Shown: in pieces, positions 7,816 to 15,272 of the stretch
How the letters are laid out: each line of letters opens with the position of its first letter
Numbering within the stretch: the stretch's first letter is position 1
Assembly (NCBI GenBank): GCA_001701075.1
Contig: DAAK01000004.1
Span: forward strand, 1-20,192
From: Bacteroidales bacterium GP3
GTDB lineage: Bacteria > Bacteroidota > Bacteroidia > Bacteroidales > Muribaculaceae
Length of the DNA: 20,192 nt
Direction of reading: 5' to 3'
Made by a program: the position numbers and the translations under genes
Notes under the pieces: model-generated
What the model was told of the DNA's origin: nothing
Database searches by the model: none
The model's input: the letters and a program-made list of their open reading frames with translations, nothing else

Positions 7816-10638
7816 ATGAATGAAGATATCAAAGTGGAGGATCGCATTGAGGTTTCTGGTGCGAGAGTCCACAATCTCAAAAATATAGACGTTACTATTC
7901 CCCACAATTCCCTCAGCGTCATCACAGGACTGAGCGGTTGTGGGAAATCTTCGCTTGCTTTCGACACTATTTTTGCCGAAGGCCAGCGTCGTTATATAGA
8001 GACATTCTCCGCCTATGCCCGCAATTTGCTCGGTAGCATGGAGCGTCCCGATGTCGACAAGATCACCGGGCTTAATCCTGTCATAAGCATTGAGCAGAAA
8101 ACTACCAACAATAATCCTCGGTCTACTATTGGAACGACGACCGAAATATACGACTTTTTCCGACTGCTTTTCGCCCGACTCGGTGAACCAAGAAGCTATA
8201 TAAGCGGCAAACCGATGGTGAAGTATACCAAGGAGAAGATCGTTGAGATGGTCAGCAAGACTTTTGCCGACCGTAAGATTTATGTGCTTGCCCCCCTTGT
8301 TAGAAACCGTAAGGGTCATTATAAGGAGCTGTTTGAAAACCTTCGCAAGAAAGGGTATCTGAATGTGCGCGTGGATGGAGAGCTCCGTGAACTCGCCTAT
8401 GGGATGAAGACCGACCGTTATCGTAATCATGATATAGAACTTGTCGTAGATCGCCTTAAAGTGCGTGAAAATGAATCAGATCGCTTGAAAAAGGCTGTTG
8501 AAGAAGCTCTTAAGCAGGGCGACAAGCAGATGATGGTGATAGATATGGAGACAGGAAAACTTCATCATTTCTCCCTCTTACTGATGGATTCGGAAAATGG
8601 ACTCTCATATCCCGAACCGGCACCTCACAATTTCTCATTCAACTCCCCACAGGGAGCTTGTCGCCGTTGCAAAGGGTTGGGGGAAGTCAACATCGTTGAC
8701 ATCGACAAGATAATTCCAGACAGAAACAAGTCGATCTACGATGGGGGCATCGTGCCTCTTGGAAAATATAAAAACAGTATGGTCTTCATGCAGATAGAGG
8801 CTATCTGCAAATTGTATGGAGCAACCCTCAAGACCCCGATTAAGAGTCTTTCGGAAGAAGCTCTCGACGATATCCTCAACGGTACGGATGCCCGCTTGGC
8901 CATCACAAGCATTCAGACATATTCATATGAGTCAAACTATGAAGGTTTAGTCAAATACATTGAGGCTCAGCAAGCTGATGATTTTGGCAGTGAGGCAAAA
9001 AAATGGAGCGAGCAGTTCTATACCCGTACTGTTTGTCCGGAATGTAGCGGCCAAAGACTCAACAAAATTTCCTTGCATTATTACATCGACGGTAAGAACA
9101 TCGCCGATGTAGCCAATATGGACATCAAGGAACTTTATGAATGGACTCAGGGATTGGAAGATAGGGTCGACAGCCAACGCCGTCTGGTCGCTGTGGAAAT
9201 AATGAAGGAGATTCGTTCTCGTCTGAAATTCCTTCTTGATGTAGGTCTCGACTATCTTTCACTCAACCGTCCAAGTTCTTCACTCTCGGGAGGGGAGAGC
9301 CAACGCATACGTTTGGCTACCCAGATAGGAAGCCAACTTGTCAATGTGCTTTATATCCTTGATGAACCCTCTATCGGTCTTCATCAACGCGATAATGAAC
9401 GCCTTATCAATAGTCTCAAGCAGCTTCGCGATAATGGAAATTCCATTATTGTGGTTGAGCACGATAAAGATATAATGAATCAGGCCGACTATATCGTTGA
9501 CATTGGTCCGGGGGCTGGTCGCAAAGGTGGTAAGGTCGTTTTTCAAGGCACACCATCTGAGATGAAGAAGACCCATACCCTGACAGCCACTTACCTTAAT
9601 GGAGAGAATTCCATTGAGATTCCTAAAAAAAGAAGAAAAGGAAATGGCAAGTCTCTCATAGTAAGGGGTGCTACCGGACACAACCTTAAGGATGTCGACG
9701 TGGAGTTTCCTCTCGGGAAATTCATATGCGTCACTGGTGTGTCAGGCTCTGGAAAATCGAGTCTTGTAAATGGCACTCTTCAGCCTATTTTGAGTCAGAA
9801 GTTCTATCGCTCTAACACCCCGCCACTGCCGTATAAGGCAATTGAGGGGATTGAGAATGTCGACAAGGTGGTCACTGTCGATCAGTCGCCACTCGGACGC
9901 TCTCCAAGGTCGAATCCTGCTACATATACCGGCGTCTTTACAGATATCCGTAAACTATTTATGGAACTTCCGGAATCAAAAATCCGTGGATATAAGCCAG
10001 GAAGGTTCTCATTCAATGTCAGTGGAGGTCGCTGTGAGACTTGCAAGGGCAATGGTTATCGCACTATTGAGATGAATTTCCTCCCGGATGTGCTCGTTCC
10101 TTGCGAGGAATGTCATGGAAAAAGATACAACCGCGAGACCCTTGAGGTTCGCTACAAAGGAAAATCCATAGCAGATGTTTTGGAGATGACTGTCAATCAG
10201 GCTGTGGAGTTTTTCGAGAATGTGCCCTCAATTCTTAAGAAGATAAAAGTGCTTCAGGATATTGGTCTCGGATATATCAAGCTTGGCCAACCTTCAAGCA
10301 CTCTCAGTGGTGGGGAAAATCAGCGTGTAAAGCTTGCTACCGAACTTGCAAAGAAAGATACCGGACGCACTCTTTTCATCCTTGACGAGCCGACTACAGG
10401 CCTTCATTTCCAAGATATTAAGGTGCTCCTTGGAGTCATCAATAAGCTCGTCGACAAAGGAAATACGATGGTCGTAATCGAGCATAACCTCGACGTCATC
10501 AAGTCAGCTGACTGGCTCATAGAAATGGGTCCGGAAGGTGGCAAGGAAGGTGGAGAGATGGTGGCTGCAGGCACTCCTGAAGAAATGTCACTCCTCGACA
10601 CTCCGACATCTAATTTCCTCCGCGACGAACTCAAGTAA
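7816..10638 (+). CDS. uvrA: UvrABC excinuclease subunit A
   Basis: This is the 940-residue damage-recognition ATPase of nucleotide excision repair, working as a dimer with UvrB. ABC module 1 has Walker A G-L-S-G-C-G-K-S-S (from residue 38), a CX2C pair C282/C285 answered by C407/C410, signature L-S-G-G-E-S-Q-R and Walker B I-L-D-E-P-S. Module 2 has Walker A G-V-S-G-S-G-K-S-S, the DNA-binding zinc finger C740-x2-C743-x19-C763-x2-C766, signature L-S-G-G-E-N-Q-R and Walker B I-L-D-E-P-T. All catalytic elements are present. The frame also opens from a TTG at 7795, but ATG 7816 gives the usual N-terminus and a length equal to that I recall for the E. coli protein. The upstream gap is 43 bases; no good promoter was found there. 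In many bacteria uvrA is induced by DNA damage, but no LexA-like box was recognised. Confidence 0.97.
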   Translation: MNEDIKVEDRIEVSGARVHNLKNIDVTIPHNSLSVITGLSGCGKSSLAFDTIFAEGQRRYIETFSAYARNLLGSMERPDVDKITGLNPVISIEQKTTNNNPRSTIGTTTEIYDFFRLLFARLGEPRSYISGKPMVKYTKEKIVEMVSKTFADRKIYVLAPLVRNRKGHYKELFENLRKKGYLNVRVDGELRELAYGMKTDRYRNHDIELVVDRLKVRENESDRLKKAVEEALKQGDKQMMVIDMETGKLHHFSLLLMDSENGLSYPEPAPHNFSFNSPQGACRRCKGLGEVNIVDIDKIIPDRNKSIYDGGIVPLGKYKNSMVFMQIEAICKLYGATLKTPIKSLSEEALDDILNGTDARLAITSIQTYSYESNYEGLVKYIEAQQADDFGSEAKKWSEQFYTRTVCPECSGQRLNKISLHYYIDGKNIADVANMDIKELYEWTQGLEDRVDSQRRLVAVEIMKEIRSRLKFLLDVGLDYLSLNRPSSSLSGGESQRIRLATQIGSQLVNVLYILDEPSIGLHQRDNERLINSLKQLRDNGNSIIVVEHDKDIMNQADYIVDIGPGAGRKGGKVVFQGTPSEMKKTHTLTATYLNGENSIEIPKKRRKGNGKSLIVRGATGHNLKDVDVEFPLGKFICVTGVSGSGKSSLVNGTLQPILSQKFYRSNTPPLPYKAIEGIENVDKVVTVDQSPLGRSPRSNPATYTGVFTDIRKLFMELPESKIRGYKPGRFSFNVSGGRCETCKGNGYRTIEMNFLPDVLVPCEECHGKRYNRETLEVRYKGKSIADVLEMTVNQAVEFFENVPSILKKIKVLQDIGLGYIKLGQPSSTLSGGENQRVKLATELAKKDTGRTLFILDEPTTGLHFQDIKVLLGVINKLVDKGNTMVVIEHNLDVIKSADWLIEMGPEGGKEGGEMVAAGTPEEMSLLDTPTSNFLRDELK

Positions 10639-10701
10639 TGACTCAAAAGCTATTCCTTTGCTATTATTTTGCATTGATTTGCACAATATTTGGCCGGAGT
10701 A

Positions 10702-10733
10702 TTTGGTAGAATGAAATTTTTTTTGTAATTTTG
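10702..10733 (+). promoter_or_regulatory. Promoter of the rpsF-rpsR-rplI operon
   Basis: TTTG (10702-10705), a 20-base spacer and TAATTTTG (10726-10733) exactly match the Bacteroidota consensus TTTG-N20-TAnnTTTG. Transcription would start near 10740, leaving a leader of about 65-70 bases that contains a hairpin. Confidence 0.85.
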
Positions 10734-10740
10734 TGCCGTT

Positions 10741-10773
10741 TTTGAGCCGGTATAGAGATAAATCGGCTTCAAA
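10741..10773 (+). promoter_or_regulatory. Structured rpsF leader, possible S6:S18 autoregulatory element
   Basis: TTTGA (10741-10745) plus GCCG (10746-10749) pair with CGGC (10764-10767) plus TCAAA (10769-10773). This gives a 9-bp stem with one bulged T (10768) and a 14-base loop. The hairpin would lie at the very 5' end of the mRNA. S6:S18 complexes are known to bind rpsF leaders that carry a CCG box in a hairpin; a CCG is present here (10747-10749), but in this fold it is paired rather than bulged. An autoregulatory role is therefore a hypothesis. Confidence 0.45.
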
Positions 10774-10807
10774 GCAGTGAAAAATAACCAATTAATTAAT
10801 TAAACGT

Positions 10808-11191
10808 ATGAATCGTTACGAAACCGTTTTCATTTTAACTCCCGTTTTGTCTGACGAACAGATGAAGGAAGCGGTAGAAAAATTCAAAGGCGTATTGACA
10901 GCGAATGGCGCTACAATCGTCAATGAAGAGGAATGGGGTCTCCGCAAGCTGGCTTATCCCATCCAGAAGAAATCAACAGGCTTCTATTGCCTTCTCGAAT
11001 TCGAAGGCGAGCCTACTCTCGTTAAGCAGCTCGAAATCGCTTATCGTCGTGATGAGAAAGTGCTCCGTTTCCTCACTTTCCGTCTTGACAAGTACGCAGC
11101 TGAATACGCAGAGAAGCGTCGCAACCTGAGAGCAAACAAAGCAAGTGAAACAGCTGAGGCTCCGGCTGAGGCAGAAAACAAGGAGGCATAA
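10808..11191 (+). CDS. rpsF: 30S ribosomal protein S6
   Basis: This 127-residue protein binds 16S rRNA in the platform as a heterodimer with S18. The N-terminus M-N-R-Y-E-T-V-F-I-L-T-P begins the first strand of the ferredoxin-like S6 fold. W-G-x-R-K-L-A-Y-P-I and the strand-helix part F-Y-C-L-L-E-F are typical, and R-R-D-E-K-V-L-R-F closes the fold at about residue 87. The last 30 residues are a low-complexity Ala/Glu tail, common in S6. It is the first gene of the operon; rpsR follows 2 bases after its stop. ATG 10808 follows an AT-rich stretch without an evident Shine-Dalgarno sequence, as is usual in Bacteroidota. Confidence 0.97.
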   Translation: MNRYETVFILTPVLSDEQMKEAVEKFKGVLTANGATIVNEEEWGLRKLAYPIQKKSTGFYCLLEFEGEPTLVKQLEIAYRRDEKVLRFLTFRLDKYAAEYAEKRRNLRANKASETAEAPAEAENKEA

Positions 11192-11193
11192 TC

Positions 11194-11460
11194 ATGGCAG
11201 CAAACAGCGAAATCCGTTATCTTACTCCTCTTACTGTTGACACACGTAAGAAAAAATACTGCCGTTTCAAACGCAGCGGTATCAAATATATCGACTATAA
11301 GGATCCTGAATTCCTCAAGAAGTTCCTCAACGAACAGGGCAAGATTCTTCCTCGTCGCATTACAGGTACTTCTCTGAAGTTCCAGCGCCGTGTGGCTCAG
11401 GCTGTAAAGCGTGCTCGTCACCTTGCTCTTCTCCCATACGTAACAGACTTAATGAAATAA
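11194..11460 (+). CDS. rpsR: 30S ribosomal protein S18
   Basis: This 88-residue partner of S6 in the small-subunit platform shows the core elements Y-C-R-F-K, I-D-Y-K-D, L-x-x-F-L-N-E-Q-G-K-I-L-P-R-R-I-T-G and K-F-Q-R-R-V-A-Q-A-V-K-R-A-R. Only one cysteine is present, so this is the non-zinc form. It is 2 bases downstream of rpsF and 24 bases upstream of rplI, so all three are presumably made from one mRNA, which allows equimolar supply of S6 and S18. Confidence 0.97.
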   Translation: MAANSEIRYLTPLTVDTRKKKYCRFKRSGIKYIDYKDPEFLKKFLNEQGKILPRRITGTSLKFQRRVAQAVKRARHLALLPYVTDLMK

Positions 11461-11484
11461 TAACCGTTTTAACGAAAGCTATAT

Positions 11485-11943
11485 ATGAAACTTATTCTTA
11501 AAGAAAACGTAGTCGAACTCGGCTACAAGGATGATGTAGTGGAAGTGAAAGATGGTTATGGACGTAACTATCTGATTCCCCAGGGTAAGGCTGTCATCGC
11601 TTCTGACGCTAACCTCAAAGAACTTCAGGAAAACCTCCGTCAGCGTGCCCACAAGATCGCTGCTATCCTTGCTGAGGCTCAGAGCCAGGCAGATGCCATC
11701 AAGGACGTTAAGCTCGTGATCGAGGCTAAGACTGGTGCTAACGGTGTTATCTATGGCAGCGTAGGCGCAGCTCATATCGCTGACGCTTTTGCAAAACTTG
11801 GTCATAACATCGACCGCAAGCTCATCTCACTCAAGAACCCAATCAAGGTGGTTGGTGACTATGTTTGCACTGTTAAGTTCCACCGCGACGTAAACGCTGA
11901 AGTTCCTGTTTGCGTAGTGGCTGAGGCTGAAGAAGAGAATTAA
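11485..11943 (+). CDS. rplI: 50S ribosomal protein L9
   Basis: This 152-residue large-subunit protein has two RNA-binding domains joined by a long helix. The N-terminal domain shows M-K-L-I-L-K-E-N-V-V-E-L-G and the glycine-rich G-Y-G-R-N-Y-L-I-P loop. The charged connecting helix covers about residues 42-75. The C-terminal domain includes N-G-V-I-Y-G-S-V and H-R-D-V-N-A-E-V. The length is normal for the family. It is the last gene of the S6-S18-L9 operon, followed 22 bases later by a strong intrinsic terminator. Confidence 0.97.
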   Translation: MKLILKENVVELGYKDDVVEVKDGYGRNYLIPQGKAVIASDANLKELQENLRQRAHKIAAILAEAQSQADAIKDVKLVIEAKTGANGVIYGSVGAAHIADAFAKLGHNIDRKLISLKNPIKVVGDYVCTVKFHRDVNAEVPVCVVAEAEEEN

Positions 11944-11965
11944 TTCACATAATCTCACTATAAGG

Positions 11966-11999
11966 GTTCCATGCAATAAATTGCGTGGAACTTTTTTTT
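11966..11999 (+). terminator. Rho-independent terminator of rpsF-rpsR-rplI
   Basis: The left arm 11966-11976 (GTTCCATGCAA) pairs with the right arm 11981-11991 over 11 bp, with one G-U wobble and a TAAA loop. Eight T follow directly (11992-11999). This is a textbook intrinsic terminator, 22 bases after the rplI stop. Confidence 0.92.
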
Positions 12000-12028
12000 G
12001 CATATACGGTTTTTTTTTGCTATCTTTG
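11997..12028 (+). promoter_or_regulatory. Promoter of dnaN, overlapping the upstream terminator
   Basis: TTTG (11997-12000), a 20-base spacer and TATCTTTG (12021-12028) exactly match TTTG-N20-TAnnTTTG. The -33 box reuses the last three T of the rplI terminator. Transcription would start near 12035, giving a leader of about 70 bases before the ATG at 12108. Confidence 0.85.
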
Positions 12029-12107
12029 TCTTTTAAGAATCGACGCAAAGCCCGAAAAATGGCAACGCAAAGATAATCTTTTGAAAAATAATAAAATAGG
12101 CCTATAT

Positions 12108-13232
12108 ATGAAATTTAACGTTCACGGAAAGACTCTCCAGCAGCAACTCGCTGCGGTCAGCAAGGTGGTAAATGCAAAAAATGCACTTTCCATCCTTGAT
12201 AATTTTCTACTCGAAGTAAAGGATGACTCCCTTTTCATCACTGGTTCTGATCAGGAAACAGTGATGACGGCTCGCCTTGAGATCACCAACCAGGGCGTCG
12301 ACGGCAAAATCGCTATCAATGCCAAAAGACTCATGGATGTAGTGAAGGAAGTGTCTAATTTCCCATTGACATTTGAAATTGAAGATAACACCGGCAGTGT
12401 CGACCTTATTTTCCCAGGAGGACATTTCTCTTTCATGGGTGTGGATGCCGCTGAGTATCCTCAGAGTTTTGAGACCGACGATCTCTCTATTGAAATGACT
12501 ATCCCTGCTGAAGTGATACAAAGAGGTCTTGATTTTACTCTTTTCGCTATCAGTACAGAGACTATCCGCCCGATGATGACAGGCGTGTATTGGGATTTCC
12601 ATGAGAACGACATCACTTTTGTGGGCTCCGACACTCATAAGCTTGTAAGATACATCAACACAAGCTACCAACCAAATCGTGAGACCTCTTTCATTCTTCC
12701 CGGAAAGCCGGCTGGTATCCTTCGTTCACTCATTGGAAAGGAAACAGAGACTATCAAGATTCGCAAAGATGAAAAGAGCGCTATCTTCTCATTCGGAGAT
12801 TTCCGCCTCGGTTGCCGCTTTGTCAAAGGAAATTATCCTAACTACAACCGCGTGATTCCTCAAGACAATCCCAACGAAATGACTGTCGACCGCACCCTGC
12901 TCGTCTCCGCTATGCGTCGTGTCTCTCTGTTTGCCAGCAAAGCATCAAGCCTCGTAAAGATGAGCATGGAGGAGAATTCTGTAGTGCTTCAGTCTCAAGA
13001 CCTTGATTATTCCACTAAAGCTGACGAACGAGTGGCTTGCTCATATGAGGGAAGTCCTCTTTCAATTGGTTTCAACAGTGTCTATATGCTCGAGGTGCTC
13101 AATAATCTTCCAGGCGAGTCTATAGTTGTGAAACTTTCCGACCCGGGTCGCCCAGGTCTTTTCATGCCATTTGAGCAGAGGGAGAATGAAAATGTCGTTA
13201 TGCTTCAGATGCCGATGCAGGTGATCGAGTAA
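12108..13232 (+). CDS. dnaN: DNA polymerase III beta subunit (sliding clamp)
   Basis: This is the 374-residue ring-forming processivity clamp of the replicative polymerase, a homodimer encircling DNA. Three clamp folds follow one another. The first starts with M-K-F-N-V and contains L-x-I-L-D-N-F-L-L-E-V and the G-S-D-x-E strand. The third contains R-R-V-S-L-F-A and ends with the V-M-L-Q-M-P-M strand, which forms part of the partner-binding pocket. The frame is open from 11985, but that would include the upstream terminator and the promoter, so ATG 12108 is chosen. It has its own promoter and is followed 45 bases later by the exonuclease gene; no second promoter was seen in that gap, so read-through into the downstream cluster is likely. 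Confidence 0.97.
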   Translation: MKFNVHGKTLQQQLAAVSKVVNAKNALSILDNFLLEVKDDSLFITGSDQETVMTARLEITNQGVDGKIAINAKRLMDVVKEVSNFPLTFEIEDNTGSVDLIFPGGHFSFMGVDAAEYPQSFETDDLSIEMTIPAEVIQRGLDFTLFAISTETIRPMMTGVYWDFHENDITFVGSDTHKLVRYINTSYQPNRETSFILPGKPAGILRSLIGKETETIKIRKDEKSAIFSFGDFRLGCRFVKGNYPNYNRVIPQDNPNEMTVDRTLLVSAMRRVSLFASKASSLVKMSMEENSVVLQSQDLDYSTKADERVACSYEGSPLSIGFNSVYMLEVLNNLPGESIVVKLSDPGRPGLFMPFEQRENENVVMLQMPMQVIE

Positions 13233-13277
13233 GTCAACTTCATTCAAGTAAGTTTAAAATATTAAAAGAATAAGAGT

Positions 13278-14045
13278 ATGCAGTTGAATCTTATTCGCCC
13301 TATAATCTTCTTTGATCTGGAGACCACAGGCACAAGCGTGACAGCCGACAGAATTGTTGAAATATCTTTAATTAAGGTTTTTCCTGACGGCCACACTGAA
13401 GAGAAAACCAGAAGGATAAATCCGGAATGTCATATTCCGGAGGAGAGCACAGCTGTGCATCATATCACAGATGAGGATGTGAAGGATGCCCCGACCTTTC
13501 GTCAGATTGCCAAGTCGCTTCATGAGCTTTTCTCTGACAGCGACATAGCAGGCTTCAATTCCAATAAATTCGACGTGCCTCTGCTGATTGAGGAGTTCGG
13601 ACGCGCAGGACTCTCGTTCGATGTGGCAGGACGTAATTTTGTTGATGTGCAGGGAATTTTCCACAAGATGGAACAGCGCACACTCGTGGCTGCCTACCGT
13701 TTTTATTGCGGCAAGGATCTCACGGATGCACACTCAGCATCTGCCGACACAAGAGCCACTTATGAAGTGCTTATGAGTCAGCTCGACCGTTATCCCGACC
13801 TCAAAAATGATGTGAAAGCTCTCGCAGAGTTCTCAAGTGGCGGCAAGAATGTCGACCTTGCTGGTCGTATGGTCTATGACGACAACCATGAACCGATATT
13901 CAATTTCGGCAAAAACAAGGGTCGTAAGGTGAAAGACGTGGTCCGTCACGAACCAGGTTTCATACAATGGATCATGCAAGGTGATTTCCCAAAGGAAACC
14001 AAAGATCAATTGCGAAGACTTCAGTATGAATTTATGAAGAAATGA
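13278..14045 (+). CDS. DEDDh 3'-5' exonuclease (DnaQ/ExoX-like)
   Basis: This is a 255-residue exonuclease. The catalytic acidic residues are D13 and E15 in F-D-L-E-T-T-G, D99 in S-N-K-F-D-V, and the H152-x4-D157 pair in A-H-S-A-S-A-D-T. Together they form a complete DEDDh site of the DnaQ fold. The C-terminal 50 residues, with F-N-F-G-K-N-K-G-R-K-V and P-G-F-I-Q-W-I-M, match the small module found at the end of exodeoxyribonuclease X-like proteins. It could be the proofreading epsilon subunit or a separate repair nuclease. Its position just after dnaN suits either role. Its stop overlaps the coaBC start (ATGA, 14042-14045), which indicates translational coupling. Confidence 0.9.
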   Translation: MQLNLIRPIIFFDLETTGTSVTADRIVEISLIKVFPDGHTEEKTRRINPECHIPEESTAVHHITDEDVKDAPTFRQIAKSLHELFSDSDIAGFNSNKFDVPLLIEEFGRAGLSFDVAGRNFVDVQGIFHKMEQRTLVAAYRFYCGKDLTDAHSASADTRATYEVLMSQLDRYPDLKNDVKALAEFSSGGKNVDLAGRMVYDDNHEPIFNFGKNKGRKVKDVVRHEPGFIQWIMQGDFPKETKDQLRRLQYEFMKK

Positions 14046-15256
14046 GCGGGAAAAGTTTGCAAGGAAAGCATATAGTTCTTGGCATATCCGGCGGAATTGC
14101 TGCCTACAAAAGCGCATATCTTCTGCGTCTTTTCATCAAGGCAGGAGCTGAAGTGCAGGTTGTCATCACTCCAAATGGCAAGGAATTCATCACTCCGGCC
14201 ACCCTCGCGGCTTTGAGTGGAAAACCGGTGGTATCTGAATTTTTCGCTGCCAACACCGGAGAATGGCATTCGCATGTTGACTTGGGATTATGGTCCGACT
14301 TGATGGTCATTGCCCCGGCCACTGCTTCCACTATCGGAAAGATGGCAAATGGGGTAGCTGACAATATGCTTATCACGACCTATCTTTCGGCTAAAAGCCA
14401 TGTGATGGTGGCTCCGGCCATGGATCTCGACATGTGGGCACACCCTTCTACCCAACGAAATATCGCGACTCTTGAAAAAGATGGCGTGGAGATAATCCAG
14501 CCGGCTTCAGGAGAACTCGCAAGCCACCTGACTGGAAAGGGGAGAATGGAGGAGCCTGAAGAGATTCTAAATAGGGTAGTGCAATATTTCGCAAGAAAGG
14601 AAAGCCTTAAAGGGAAAAAGATTCTTGTGACTGCCGGCCCTACTTATGAAGACATAGATCCCGTCAGGTTTATTGGCAATTATTCAAGTGGCAAGATGGG
14701 GTTTGCCATTGCTGAGGAAGCTGCAGCAAGAGGAGCGGAAGTTACTCTCGTGACAGGACCTGTCTCCCTACAGACTTCCAGCGATCGGATTAATAGAATC
14801 GACGTCAGAAGCGCACGCCAGATGCTGGCCGCCGCTGAAAAAAGTTTTGAAGAATGCGATGCCGCTATCTTATCTGCGGCTGTCGCCGATTATGCCCCGG
14901 AAGAATGTCATGACTCCAAAATCAAGCGGGAAAAGACCGACGGCTTGACCTTGAAACTTGTAAAGAACCCCGACATTGCTGCCACCCTCGGAGCCATAAA
15001 GGGAAATAGAATACTTGTAGGATTCGCTCTTGAGACCGACCATGAGCATGAGAATGCCATTGGGAAGATGAAAAAGAAGTCTCTCGACATGATTGTTCTC
15101 AATTCCCTACGGAATCCTCTTGCCGGGTTCAATAAGGACACAAATCAGGTTTGCGTGCTGAAGAAAGATGGGACAGAGACTGAATATCCTGCAAAATCTA
15201 AGAAGGAAGTGGCCCGAGACATTATTGACCAGCTTGAAGGATTGGAGGGTTTCTGA
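14042..15256 (+). CDS. coaBC: Bifunctional phosphopantothenoylcysteine synthetase/decarboxylase
   Basis: This 404-residue enzyme carries out two steps of coenzyme A synthesis. The N-terminal CoaC half (about 1-185) is an FMN-dependent decarboxylase with G-I-S-G-G-I-A-A-Y-K, the active-site H78 in H-V-D-L and the P-A-T-A-S-T motif. The C-terminal CoaB half (about 190-404) ligates cysteine to phosphopantothenate using CTP, with V-T-A-G-P-T-Y-E-D-I-D, N-Y-S-S-G-K-M-G and K-I-K-R-E-K. Two CoaC residues differ from the E. coli enzyme: the PxMNxxMW asparagine is D128, and the flap cysteine (A-C-G...GRM) is S161. Linear spacing from H78 supports the correspondence. I believe that this form is usual in Bacteroidota. 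The gene overlaps the upstream exonuclease by 4 bases and is 16 bases before the DUF4835 gene. Confidence 0.96.
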   Translation: MSGKSLQGKHIVLGISGGIAAYKSAYLLRLFIKAGAEVQVVITPNGKEFITPATLAALSGKPVVSEFFAANTGEWHSHVDLGLWSDLMVIAPATASTIGKMANGVADNMLITTYLSAKSHVMVAPAMDLDMWAHPSTQRNIATLEKDGVEIIQPASGELASHLTGKGRMEEPEEILNRVVQYFARKESLKGKKILVTAGPTYEDIDPVRFIGNYSSGKMGFAIAEEAAARGAEVTLVTGPVSLQTSSDRINRIDVRSARQMLAAAEKSFEECDAAILSAAVADYAPEECHDSKIKREKTDGLTLKLVKNPDIAATLGAIKGNRILVGFALETDHEHENAIGKMKKKSLDMIVLNSLRNPLAGFNKDTNQVCVLKKDGTETEYPAKSKKEVARDIIDQLEGLEGF

Positions 15257-15272
15257 CTAAAAGTTGATATAG

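Noticed and set aside
7666..8430. Long minus-strand frame (254 codons) opposite the start of uvrA, and similar antisense frames at 7158-7631, 9280-9681, 5415-5822 and 12207-12671
   Set aside because: Each lies opposite a well-supported gene, has no recognisable domain or plausible start context, and is explained by codon bias in the real gene.
11985..12107. Upstream extension of dnaN by 41 codons
   Set aside because: It would cover the rplI terminator and the dnaN promoter; the internal ATG 12108 gives the standard clamp N-terminus.
13249..13256. TAAGTTTA as a -7 box for the exonuclease gene
   Set aside because: The last base is wrong and there is no -33 box 19-21 bases upstream.
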